This document shows, piece by piece, positions 34,191 through 45,871 of a stretch of 64,000 nucleotides of DNA. The notes beneath the pieces are model-generated. The model was not told the DNA's origin, searched no databases, and saw only the letters and a list, made by a program, of their open reading frames with translations. The stretch is taken from the NCBI RefSeq assembly GCF_000003855.2, contig NW_003101679.1, positions 4,239,393 to 4,303,392 of the forward strand. Reading direction: 5' to 3'. Every line of letters starts with the position of its first letter. Position 1 is the first letter of the stretch. This DNA is from Blastomyces gilchristii SLH14081. Its lineage: Eukaryota > Ascomycota > Eurotiomycetes > Onygenales > Ajellomycetaceae. The translations under genes were made by a program, and so were the position numbers.

Positions 34191-35089
34191 GTACATTGAA
34201 ATATATTACTGACTTATTAAATATAAAGAGATAAAGAAAATATTAACAGCTTTCAGAGATATACAGAAACAGCTACAGTGTTATATAGTAATATCATCTT
34301 CATTCAATACATATAGTGTTGATATTCTTTGTATACAGTTATTATATAATCTATATCAGAGATACATGCAGAAAATAGATGTTTATTACTAGAGAGAATA
34401 ATTACAGTAATTCTCTATTTTCATATTATAAAGATAAGTTATTCTCATTTCTTTCTTCTCTCTTTTCTCTTCTTCTTCAACTCATCACTAAATTCAAGCT
34501 AATATGAAAACTATTAAAACACTTCTAGAAACTCTCAAATTAAAGAGTATAGACTAATCAAATTTTAAATACAGAAGAATTAAATTATATTTAATATTAC
34601 TAATTATTCATTTCTCTTTAATAAAATCACAGTCACATCTTCTCTCCCCTCTCTTAAATGAAACATGGCCTGTGAAAAGTGAGTATCATATCAGATTATA
34701 ATAATCAACACAGTCTTAGTATTAGACTGACCGTGTGACCGTGTCTGAGACCAGAATCAAACTTTATAGTTGTCATGTTACCTAAAAGCATTACTTCTGA
34801 TCATGGTTTGTGTTCATCACATTGATTTCAAATCCTGTTATTTTAAATATTAAAGGTCTCAGATTCACTTTTCAAATAAAAATCTAGTCTTAGATAAAGA
34901 ATATGTTTGAATTCTTAGTCACATTTTCATTCTGATCTCATTATTGAAAATGGCATTAAATGAGATCATGAAATCATTTCTCACTTATATAATATTATAA
35001 CATAGTGCTCATTTGTTGAAAATTCAACAGAGAGTGTTATTAAATATCATTACTTTTCTGAATATAGATTATAATCAATATCATTTTAA

Positions 35090-35275
35090 TTAAAAAAAAA
35101 AAATGTAAAATATAAAAAATAATAAAAAAATAAAAAACAAAACAACAAGAAAAAATCACAACAAAAAAAAAAAAAAAAAAAAAGAGAAAGAAAAAGACAG
35201 AAAGAGAAAGAAAAATTAAAAAAAAAAAGAAAAGAAAAAGAAAAAAACAAAAAATAAAAATAAAAAAAAATCAAG
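35090..35275. repeat. A-rich low-complexity tract in hAT-2
   Basis: About 185 bp almost entirely A with scattered G, C and T. Its inverted counterpart is the T-rich tract at about 48,385-48,515 in hAT-1. The Phe-rich open frame on the minus strand is an artefact. Confidence 0.9.
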
Positions 35276-36354
35276 ATTGCAGGGCTGCAGCATTCTTAAA
35301 ATACTCATTTCTCAGAGTCTTTATAATATTCATCATCAATCATATATCTCTCACAGTGAGAATAATATGACTGTAATGAGTTATTGTCTTAACATCATCT
35401 AACAAATAATCAGTATATATCTATATAAATGTGAATAATTAGAAAACATACACTTAAAAAGTGTGATCAGAGTGAACTCTGCTGTCACTTGAATAGCATT
35501 AAGAGCAGAACACTGAAATCAATGATTTTTCTCATCAATTTCATAGACAAGGCATGTGAAGATGATCTTAGAAAATATAAGATTCTCTGACTTCTGATAG
35601 AAACAGATCTCATGAAGAGACTCTATTTTTATCATATCAGAGACTGAGTGTTATCAAAAAGTATTACTTCAATACACATGCACTTACTGTGATGATTCAT
35701 TCTCTGTGTATGTGACTGAGAGTTGCAGCTTTCTCATGCTGCATGGCTCTTTCTGAGATGCTGTCACCAGTTTGCAACTCACACAGTCTCTCAGTCCAGC
35801 ACATGCTGCGCATATGCAGCTCTGCATGCTGGAGCCGTGTTGGTCATTATAATCTGGCATGGTACTTGCTTTTCACAGGCCATGTTTTGTTTGATTGAGA
35901 GGGGGGGGGGGACATGACTGCTGTTTTATTTGAAGAGGGATGAGTAATTGAATCTATAGAAGATAATTTGATTTCTTCTGCATTTGAAATTTGATTAGTC
36001 TATACTCTTCAATTTGAGAATTTCTGAGAGTGTTTTAATAGTTTTCATATCAGCTTGAAATTAGTGGTTGATTGAAGAAGAGAAAAGAGAGAAGAAAGAA
36101 ATGAGAATAACTTATCTTTATAATATAAAAACAGAGAATTGCTGTAATCATTTATTCTAGTAATAAAGATCTGTTTTCTGCATATATCTCTGATATAGAT
36201 TATATGATAACTGTATACAAAGAATATCAACAGTGCATGCATTGAATGAAGATGATGTTACTATGCAATACTGTAGCTGTTTCTGTATATCACTGAAAGC
36301 TGTTAATATTTTCTTTAAGTCTCTTTATATTTGATAAGTCAGTAATATATTTCA

Positions 36355-36490
36355 ATGCACTCTCTCTTTCATCATCATTATTATCATCATTATTATCATC
36401 ATTATTATCATTATCATCATTACTATCATTATTATTATTATCATCATCATTATCACTATCATTATTATTATCATTATCATCATTATTATA
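36355..36490. repeat. (ATC/ATT)n microsatellite in hAT-2
   Basis: Trinucleotide tract of CAT, ATT and ATC units; counterpart of the 34,050-34,190 tract in inverted orientation. Confidence 0.9.
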
Positions 36491-36589
36491 TCATTTCTGA
36501 CTGTCTCTCCTGCCTTCATCTCTCTTCAATACTCACTGAAATTAATTATGTCATCTCTCTTCAAATATTCTGCAGTTCTGCAGACTATC

Positions 36590-37380
36590 AAGGCGCGTGA
36601 GCACTGTCACAGATTGAAGAAAGAGAAGAAGAAGATGTTCAAGTGAGAGAAGACAGATTGTAAGACATATTATAATATCTTGAAGAGGCTCTGTAAGAGA
36701 GTAGAATGATAATGATTTTAAGTAACACTTCTGATAGATTTAGACTGAACTAAGTATAGAAATAATGTGAATGATGCTGTCTGTGAGAGATTGAAGAAGA
36801 AGATAGTGAAGAGTCTCATACAGCAGCAGTGAGATCAGAAGAAGTTTCAAGAATGATTTAAGATTAAGATAAAGAGAGAAAGAGAGAAGAAGAGTATTAC
36901 TGTAAATAAGTGATAGCAGAAGAAGATTGAGAAGATGTTAAAGCAGAAGATAAAGAAGTCAAAACTGATAAGTTTTTTATTTATTGAGAGATAATGATTT
37001 TTGATAACACTTCTGTTCTCTAATTGATTAGCAGAAGCTGACAGAGAAGGAGAGGATTGAGACCTTGTTCAGGTCTCAAATGTGCTTCATGATTCAGAAT
37101 ATTGAGAAGACAGCCCTGCTCTCTGAGCATGTCAATCTACTTGCTGCTGAGATGAAACCTGAGACAGCAGATCAGGAAATGCGGGATTTTGAGATGCAGG
37201 TTAACCTGGCTGAAGAGAAGCAGTGAAAACCCTTCTCTGAGAAGACAGCAGAGAGAGATTTTGAGATGATTATCATCTCAGATGAGGAGAAGAAGAAGAA
37301 GAAGAAGAATAAGAAGTGAATTATGAAGAATAATAAGAAGAATGAGAAAGAGAAGAAAGATGATAAGTAGAAAAAGTTTT
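36590..37380 (+). pseudogene. Accessory ORF remnant of hAT-2, product unknown
   Basis: A plus-strand frame upstream of the transposase reads a helical, charged segment (KLTEKERIETLFRSQ, IQNIEKTALLSEHVNLLAAE) and ends in a Lys-rich tail. There are few stops in the 37,020-37,270 part, where some CpG survives. It is weakly reminiscent of C-terminal tails of pogo/CENP-B type transposases or of a coiled-coil accessory protein. I cannot assign it. It is present in both hAT copies. Confidence 0.4.
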
Positions 37381-38439
37381 TTTCTTTTTATATTAGTTAG
37401 TTTAGTTATAAGTTCATAATTATTAATAATTGAAATTAATTTTGAGTTTTTAAAAATTATTGTACAAGTTGTAATCAAGTCAGGAACAATATATATATAT
37501 ATATATATATTTAACTATCATGATTCACAAATCACTATAATGTATAAGTATCAACATTTTTTCAACATTGATATTCACAATATTAATATATTTTTAATGA
37601 TATTATCTGATAATGTAATTTAGTAACACTCTCTTTCACAATATTAATATATTTCAAGAAATATGATAGAGATTAATCAAGATTGTTTATTTACTTTTAT
37701 ACATTGATAATATTCAATCTGAGTTAGTACTAAAATTATAACTAAGCTAAGAAATAAGATTATTTTCTCTTATATTAATTCTTCTTATACACATCAGTGA
37801 TCAGTTATTAAAAATAAATTATTATCTTTCTTAAATTATTATCATATCTTCTGAATTCACTTCTTTTACTTCTATTGAAGATTCACAAACTCTTTAAGAA
37901 ATCACTATGAATCATAAAGTCTATGTTGTTTACAATTCAACACAGAATGCTCTCTTTCAATCATGATAAATGATCACTTCATTCTTCACATCTGATTTCA
38001 GGTCATGAAATTTATGAAAAACTCAACACAAATATTGAGATGAACTATGAAATAATTATCAACAGATTGTATTGCAGATTATTGAAGAGTCATCTCTCTG
38101 CTATAATCACTGCAACTTCATTCAGAAACATTCATCATAAACTGATTATAACTCTGAAGAAATTTCTCAACATCTGAAGTCATCAGAATGCAGACAATAA
38201 AAGGAAAATAATCAGAAAATTACTACTGAGCTGATAAGTTACTCTATCAGATAATGATTTTTAATAATACTAACTTTCTAATTTGAAGAAAATCATGTGA
38301 AAACAACTCTGTATCAGTACTCTGATTTCATAACTCTTATCTGATAACTTCTGTGAATAATTACTTCACATGTGTATATCTCTGAATCTTTCTCTTTGAT
38401 TAATTGAAAACTCTGAATTCTGAACACTTCTTCAAATGC

Positions 38440-38621
38440 TTAATTCAAATCTTCATATTTCATATTGATTCTGTCTTCAGTCCAACCTTGAGATATACTA
38501 CAAAGTCAATATACAACATCTAGAATCAGAGTTGAAGAATCATTGAAGAGTGTCTCTCACAGTGAATGCATGAACTAGTACAAACAATCTTGCATTTATA
38601 AGAGTTATATGTTATTACATT
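38440..38621 (+). pseudogene. hAT-2 transposase, part before the gypsy-2 insertion
   Basis: The plus strand reads into TSTNNLAFIRVICYYI, which matches the hAT block ahead of the catalytic core (WTSxNNxAFLGIxAHYID). Gypsy-2 enters directly after this Ile and the frame resumes at 45,872. Confidence 0.6.
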
Positions 38622-38878
38622 TGTAAGAATAAGTGCTCGCAGGCGATTATTCGGGTGTTTGCAGCTTGGCGTGATATGTACTGTTAACTACTAGAAGTGT
38701 TTGTGATAGGAAGATAAATGTAGAAATCAAATGTATCATAGCATTCAAGCTGAGTTGTAAATAGTATTCATGAATTCCAGTCTATATAGTTGTGTGTAGC
38801 CAAGGGCCGCTAGCCCTATTGATTATATGAGAGATAGGAATAGAGATAAAGAATCTGTGAGAAGTGAGATTTCTTACA
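38622..38878 (-). repeat. gypsy-2 3' LTR
   Basis: 257 bp. It keeps the CpG of the gggccgctagccc core, but its right end has lost the CpGs that the partner LTR keeps. Confidence 0.92.
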
Positions 38879-40249
38879 TATCTCTCTCTCTCTAAGACTT
38901 CATCTGTGAAGCCTTTCACTGAGTGACTTCATAGTCAGCTCAGCACTGCAGTGATACTCACTAAAAACTCTTCACATCTATAAAAAACCTCAGTGAGGAA
39001 AAATCTCTTATTATTACAAAGAGAAAAGAGTCTGTCACTCAGTTTCTTGTTTCACAAGGTTCTTTGTAGTCTACAGATTCTTCTCTAACTATCATGCAGA
39101 TTCATCTCACATCTTTCATATAGAAGAGTTTCAGTTGACTCTCAATCATTTTCATAAGATTCTTGTGTGATCATCACACAGATTCATCTTACAGATGAAT
39201 CACTCTCTGTGAGATCATTCTTATCAAAGAGAAACATTTGTGAGTTAATCTTTCATTCATTCTCACAAATCATTGCTCTTTGACACTGTAAAATTGTGAG
39301 AAATTTTCCATTCTTTCATCAACTCTGTAGAATTGTAGAATCAAGATGTCTGCAGTCTGTAATCACTCTTTATAGTTATATAGAAAGATTCAGATCTGTG
39401 ATTCACAATCACTCTTGTTTACTAGAGTGATCTGACTATTTCACAGAATCACTTATAGTGTAAGTAAATCTCTCTAGAGTAGTATAAATATTTCAGATCT
39501 GTCTGCAGAATCTCATCTTCTTTTTCCTTTTTCTATAGCAGCTTTCATTCTTATAAACTGTGAGTATTCTCATTCATCTGTGAAGTGTTTTCACTCAGAT
39601 AACAGAGAGAGAGTGTTTCTGACAATGTCTATATATTGATTCAAGAACTTCTCAAGAATAAAAATTTTTTCAATTTCAATATCTTCATAAACAATGTCTG
39701 GCTGCTGCTGAGCTTCTTATGAGTGTCTCTGTGACTTCTCTGATTACTTTTTACTGGCTAGTGGAGCAGGAACACTGCTGTTCATAACTGTGTCTTCATT
39801 CTCTTCAGCCCTGCCACTGCACCTGATCTTCAGGCCAGCAGCTCACCTCATCCCTTTCTCAGATCAGTCTCTGACTTCAAGCAGTGCAGTCCCTCTCTTT
39901 ACTGTAAGTCTTCTCATAAGTAATTCCTTACAGATTCTAGCTGACAGTTCTTGTGAAGCTTCTGATGTTGCCAGTATCTTCTGCAGCTCTGTGAGCCTAT
40001 GATCATCTCTCTCCTACTCACACAATCTCTGACCAGATATATGTGAATATGCCTAGATTCTCTATCAATGATCCTCGCATCACAGTGCATTTTCACAATC
40101 TCATTGTCAATGAGAGATGAGTCCCTGAGTATCTGCAAAATCTGGGTAATCAAGGCAATGCAAATGCTATGAATTTGTGACAGGAGTTGACCTGAACAGA
40201 TGAGCTCTCTCTTCACATCTTCATTGTTTTCAGGCTGAATACTTCAGCA

Positions 40250-40490
40250 CAACTGAGAGAGCAGACACAGCTTCACAAGGAATATCTGATCACATGCACA
40301 GATGATCAGTCTTCAAGACTCTGTTACAACTGTATATACTCTGATGTTCAGCTTCTCTGAAGTCTGTGCATTTCTGGCAGTCTTTGTGTCAAATGTAACA
40401 ATTGTCTGTATCACAGATATGATACTCTCTGCTTCTTTGAAGAGAGAAATTGATAGTTATAGAGAGATTGAGTGTCATGAATATTGATAA
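40250..40490 (+). pseudogene. Antisense cysteine-rich ORF in gypsy-2 (DUF3716-like pattern)
   Basis: Plus strand, opposite to pol, between integrase and 3' LTR. The frame at 40322-40438 reads CYNCIYSDVQ, one TGA stop (40358-40360), then CVKCNNCLYHRYDTLCFF. The C-x2-C...C-x-N-C-x(8)-C-x-F spacing matches the ORF at the same position in gypsy-1. Upstream plus-strand sequence (39,790-40,250) may belong to the same gene but is broken in several frames. Function unknown; the cysteines suggest metal binding. Confidence 0.45.
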
Positions 40491-41099
40491 TGTAAGTGTG
40501 AATTTTCTTTATTTTTTCTTTATTGATCTCTAAATTGCATTTATGACCCTGTTTATTTTCTTGTTTTTTAGCTTTAATGAGAATATGTTTTCTTCTTTTC
40601 TTATATACACTGCAGACTGTTCATCTCAGTAGAAATCCATCATCTTATAAACTAGGGTTTATAAATAACAGTATTAATGTCTTTGTTACAATCAGATTCT
40701 TAGCAAAGATCACATTATTCTGACTTATCAGAATTCACAGTATGAAAGTTATATCTCAGCTTCTGCAGATGTCTTATCTGCTTAGATAATTCTTAAGTGA
40801 ACTTATTCATCTTGTCAGAATACTCTTATCACTGAATCTTGAATCAGAGCTTGTAATCTCACTTGTCTGAGTTAACAATCTCTTTAATCTGATATTCTCT
40901 TTCACTCTCTAGTGCTTCATAAACAGAGTGATGAGTCACAGAGTTCTCTTCTAAGAATTTCTTATATTCATGAAGTAAAGAGACATGAAAAATATTGTAT
41001 ATCTGTAACTCAGGTAACAGTTTCAATCTGTAGAACTATAAGCTAACTTTCTTTATAATCTTGTAAGACTCTGTCTGCAAGAGATTCAGCTTCTTACTA

Positions 41100-41800
41100 G
41101 ATCTTTATATAATGATGTTTTCTAGACTCAGTCAGACTCTATCATCTTTCTTGAAACTCTTCATAATATACTTGAAGTCATAGTATCTCTTCTGATACTC
41201 TTAGGTCTTTCTCAAGAATTCACAGGCTTTCTTCTGAATCTTCTGAATTCTCTCAGCCTGTTCACAGGCATTATCACACTCTATAGTGTACTCTCACAGG
41301 TCTATTAAAATCATCTGTGAATGAGTCTCAGTGAGCATCTTAAAGAGGGTTTTATCTGTGCTGACATGCTTTGAGTTGTTATATATAAACTCTGTAAATA
41401 ATAATCAATACACTCAGTCATTCTGATTATAATTGACAAAGCATCACAGATACTGTTTCAATATACTCATCAGGCATTCTATCTGATCATCTGTCTGTTG
41501 ATGAAAAGCTGTGCTTAGATCTTACAAGATCTTCAGTATAGTTATCAGATCAGATCAGAACTCTTCTATGAAGATTAATTCTCTGTCTGAGACAATATTC
41601 ACAGACAATTCATGTAACTGAATCACATCACAGATGAGAATATAAGTTAAATTCTTTGACTTCAAGTTCTTATAAGTGAGTATAAAGTGTGCTATCTTGA
41701 TAAAGTAATTCACTATCATCAGCACACTGTTAAAGCAGGTATTATATATGTCCTTACTTTCAGAGAGGCTTATAAGGGCATTCATTTCTAGCTGTTCCCA
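41100..41800 (-). pseudogene. gypsy-2 integrase remnant
   Basis: The minus strand reads VLMIVNYFIKIAHFI followed by IVSDRELIFIEEF, the D and D regions of a retroviral-type integrase core. A decayed FH-x-QTDGQ-like block lies near 41,490-41,540. Confidence 0.8.
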
Positions 41801-42805
41801 AGGTTCTCATGAGATGAGTAGAGGAGTGAGTTCTTTATATAGCCTGAACTGCACTATCTGCAAACTCTGATAAACAGTACAAGAATTCACTATCTTCTTC
41901 ATAAGTTCTTATATCTTCAGTCAGAAGTATTTTCTTATAAGCAACTCATGAGTTCTAGTGTCTGTAAAATGACCTGCTAAAGAAAAGTCATGATACCTTT
42001 TGATAAGTTCTATATATAGAAACTTATTTACAGGTATATAAATTCAGCTCTCTCTTTATAAGAGATCATTTAAGTCTCTTCAACTCTTTGTTTCTGCAGA
42101 ATTGATTTCTGTCATAAGTAGTTTCTGAATATACTGAGCATATTCATTCTTCAGTTGTAGTTCAGATAATCTGAATAGAAGATCTTACAAAGACTTATAC
42201 TCTGTTTTTTCTTACATCAGGTCTTCTGTGATGCTTCTCAAAGTTCACAAACTCTTCAGATTATAGATACCCTCTTCAAGAATTCTCACAGAGATTCTCA
42301 GAGTGTTAACTCTCAGTGTTATAGAGAGTAGTTGTACAGGCTTCTTCTCTTTCTCTCTTCTCTTCTCTTGTGAGGAATTAAGAGACTCTTCAGTCAATCT
42401 CTTTATAACACTCAGTTCAAGCATCTTATAAAGCTTTTCTATCTTCTCTAGTCTCTCTGTATCTGTCACTCTGATCTTCTTAATATAGTCTGGCCTGTGA
42501 GAGAGTTCATCTGCTGAGTTCTTAGTTTCCTTGATATGTTCTATCTTGAATCAGAACTCACTCAGTCTCTGAGCTCAGTGAATCTGCTGCTGTGAGAGTT
42601 TCTTGATTAAAGCAAACTGTTGCAAGCTGTTATAATCAGTTCTAATAGTAATCACTGTTATGAGATTCTTGAAGTAGTGATATCAGTGATAGAAGAATTT
42701 CACTATCACAAGAAGCTTCTGATTATAAATATCATAGTTAATCTTCATGAGTTGCATCTTCTGTAAGAAAAAGATCACTGAAACCCAGTTCTCATTTAAC
42801 TGTAG

Positions 42806-43750
42806 TTATAAGACTATTTCTGAAATTGTAAAGAAGAAGACATCTATCTTCAATCTGATTAAGAGCAAGGAATCAAAGTGAAACAGTATCACTGTGTTCA
42901 TGAATATCTGTTTCAATCTTGTAAAGACTCTACAAGCTTCTGAGATAAGAAAGTTCTCACAGTTCTCTCTTCTTAATAATCTTTTCATTCTCTATTCACA
43001 GAATGACTTCTTCTTATTTTCACTCTTCAGTATGTCTATAAGAATCAAGAAGATTCTTACAAATACAAAGATAAATCATCTATAGAAATTCACAAAGCTC
43101 AGAAAGATCTGAATCTCATGAATACTAGTTGACTTCAGTCATGATAGAATAGTCTCAACTCATGAAGGTTTCATCTGAATATCATCTATAATGATTACAT
43201 ATTCTAGAAAATTAATTCAGTGAGTACTGAAGTTACACTTCATAAGCTTAACATACAGTTCTATCTCATCTAAGACCTTTAACATACTTCACACATGCTC
43301 AGTGTGTTCTTTCTCTTTCATAGAGTACATCATCACATCATTCAGATATATTACTATGAAGACATTCAGATATACATGAAGTGTTTTATTAATGAAAGAC
43401 TGAAATATCACAGAGACATTAGTCAGATTAAAAGACATCACTAGATATTCAAACAATTTCAGTGCAGTTCTAAAGACAGTCTTTCATTCATTCTCAGACT
43501 GTATTTACAGCTGTGTATATACATTGATCACATTCAGTTGTGTGAATATGACAGCTTCTGTGAGACAGTTGATCACATTCTCAATCAGAGACAGAGAATA
43601 GCAGCTCTTTATTATCTTAGAGTTTAGATTATAATAGTCTACACACAATCTGAGATCTTCATTCTTCTTCTTCACAAATATCACAGAGACTCCTGCAGAG
43701 GCCTGTGAAGGTCAGATGAAGTCATTCTTCAGATTCTTCTTCACATAGAT
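42806..43750 (-). pseudogene. gypsy-2 reverse transcriptase and RNase H remnant
   Basis: 42806-42988 (minus) reads FTRLKQIFMNTVILFHFDS, the start of the gypsy RNase H domain. The connecting FLKF-type segment lies near 43,080-43,120 and RT palm sequences lie to the right up to about 43,700. The frame is broken. The sister copy at 63,295-63,540 shows the RT fingers more clearly. Confidence 0.75.
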
Positions 43751-45609
43751 CTGCAAGATCTCTGTCTTGTGATAAGAGAGCTTATAGATTGATTCTCAGA
43801 AGAGTTTCTGCTCTTCTATCAAATTTATTATCAGATTCTTCTCACAGTGAGAAGAAAGCTCAGCTGTCTTAGCTGAGCTGAACATCTCTACAAGATCTCA
43901 GTATTTCTCTAGTATCTGAAGCTCAGTTTTCATGATCATGAGATTCTCAGACACTTGTAAAGTCATTATATAAATGAGCTTGTCTTCTCTAATCAACTCT
44001 GCAACATCAACTGCTTCTATCTCTGTGAGTAAGTCTGTCAACACTGATTGAAAGTATAAACCTGACTCATGAACAGCTATATGCGGATTGTGTCTTTGAA
44101 GTCATACAAGTCTCAAATACATGTTATCTATGATGTTTGTAATAATCACAGTTTCTGCAAATCTTCTTCAGATTTCAGAGAGATCTTGCAATTCAAAGAT
44201 AACTCTTACAAGTCTCTCAGCTCTCAGGTCTGAGTTCTCATGCTCTGCTTATTGTAAGAGCAGGTTCTCAGTCTTTATCTTTCAGCTCATTTGCTCTGTG
44301 AGCTTTAGAAACATCACAGTGACCTGGGATTCTGAGTCTATTAATACTTCTCATACTTGCAGAGCAGCAGCACTGCAGTGCAGTCTCTCTTCATAAGTAA
44401 GCATTTTCATTGAGAGAGTAACAGATTCAGATGTCAGCTTTAAGACTCTTAAGAAGGCTGTTGCTGACTCTGTCTGCAACTTCTCAAATTTCTATTTTAA
44501 TTTATTTAGACAGTTTGCATGAAGATGTTCTGATTTAGAATAGATGAAGCAGAGTCTCTTTTTCTTGATCTCTCTGTTATATACTCTGTTTCTAAGAGCT
44601 TGTGAAGCTCTCTCTCTCTGCTCAGTAGTCAGACATGAATCTCTCTGTGTCTTATCATCTTTTTCTGATAAATCTGTCCTCTGTTGTTCTGGCCCTTGCA
44701 GAGCTAGTCAATGATTCACTCTCTGCAGATCTGTGACTCTCACAGTGATCTGTAAGTAATGAATAAGAGTCATCAGTTTCTTCAGAGTTAAGAGCTTAGA
44801 GTCTTGCTTAATAAGCTTGTTCTGCATGTCTTTATTCAGTCTCTTTATAAACATCATCATTCAGATCTTGTTTCAGGACTCTGTTTTCACAGGTCTCAAT
44901 TTATATCACAATTTCATGAAATGCTGTGAGTAGTCTTTATCAGATTTCTTATCTCTTTTTCTAATATTGATGATTACAGCTCAGATATTCTCTGTTCAGC
45001 TTGCAGAGTTCTTCAACTTATTCTCTAGATAGATCTTGAGAACAGATTATCAGAATCTCTCATAATCATTCTCTAGATAATTCAGTCAGTTCTTGACTTC
45101 AGTGTAATAGAGGTCTGTCATCATGTAGATGACAGCTTCTTCATCTTTCATATCACACAGCTGAGCTTGTGAGTCAATTTCAAATGCAAACTTGCAAAAG
45201 CTTTTATAGATTATGATTTGATAGATAGCCTTAAGTGATCATGACTTGAGAAAGTTTCTTTTCAGTTTGTGAGTGTCTCTGAAGATCATGTCTAGAGACT
45301 CAGTTCAAGAATGTTTACAGACAGTAAGTATTTCTTATAGAAAAATAGCTTGATTCTGTGAGAGATGCTTAAGAATGTTCTTCACTGAGATTGATTTGTT
45401 CATGAGTTCAGAGGATTTCTCTGTCACAGATGCAGAGAATGATGTTCTATGAGTGATTGATAAGTTCTCTGAGACTTCTTTCACAGAGATTATTCATGAT
45501 TCAGATGACTGCTTCTGAGTGTCTGTAGTAGAGTTCACAGAGATTGAAGCATGTGAGTTTCTAGTTCTTTCAGTTATAACAGGTGATTGCTGACTGACTG
45601 AGCTTGAAA

Positions 45610-45866
45610 TGTAAGAATAAGTACTCACAGATGATTATTCAGGTGTTTACAGCTTGATGTGATATGTACTGTTAACTACTAGAAGTGTTCACAGTAGAAA
45701 GATAAATATAGAAGTCAAATGTATCATAGTATTCAAGCTGAGTTATGAATAGTATTTGTGAATTCCAGTCTATATAGTTGTGTGTAGCCAAGGGCCGCTA
45801 GCCCTATTGGTTACGCGAGAGATAGGAATAGAGGTAAAGAATCCGCGAGGAGCGGGATTTCTTACA
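45610..45866 (-). repeat. gypsy-2 5' LTR
   Basis: 257 bp. The last ~80 bp keep many CpGs (ggttacgcgag, ccgcgaggagcggg) while the first two thirds have lost nearly all, an abrupt change inside one LTR. Confidence 0.92.
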
Positions 45867-45871
45867 ACATT

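Larger units (their letters stand above)
31536..34722 (-). mobile_element. hAT-1 fragment 3 (transposase N-terminal half and upstream region)
   Basis: Reverse-complement match to hAT-2 bases about 35,835-38,621 and 45,872-46,270. The left end (31,541-32,050, minus) is the hAT transposase core, corresponding to the ITTDNAVNN region of hAT-2. The right end is bounded by hAT-2 with the 8-bp TSD cttagtat (34715-34722). CT-rich tracts and an (ATA/ATG)n microsatellite at about 34,060-34,190 lie inside it. Confidence 0.8.
31541..38621. repeat. Long imperfect palindrome formed by opposed hAT copies
   Basis: The arm at about 31,840-34,720 is the reverse complement of about 35,835-38,620, with a spacer of about 1.1 kb. 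It results from hAT-2 inserting into hAT-1 in the opposite orientation. Divergence between the arms is mostly C/T and G/A. Confidence 0.85.
38622..45866 (-). mobile_element. gypsy-2: full-length Ty3/gypsy LTR retrotransposon, decayed
   Basis: 7,245 bp with 257-bp LTRs at 38622-38878 and 45610-45866, inverted ends TGTAAGAA...TTCTTACA and a perfect 5-bp TSD acatt (38617-38621 and 45867-45871). It sits inside the hAT-2 transposase. The minus strand carries gag with a decayed zinc knuckle near 44,500-44,560, RT about 43,100-43,750, RNase H near 42,806-42,988 and integrase about 41,100-41,800. A plus-strand cysteine-rich ORF lies between integrase and 3' LTR. This family is different from gypsy-1; another copy starts at 61184. 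Confidence 0.92.

Noticed and set aside
33951..36600. His/Tyr-rich and Phe-rich open frames at 33951-34196, 35086-35274 and 36355-36600
   Set aside because: They are translations of trinucleotide microsatellites and an A-rich tract inside hAT copies.
42245..42469. Minus-strand 74-aa ORF as a host gene
   Set aside because: It lies within gypsy-2 between integrase and RNase H, in the position of the pol linker, and is only a stop-free stretch of the broken polyprotein.
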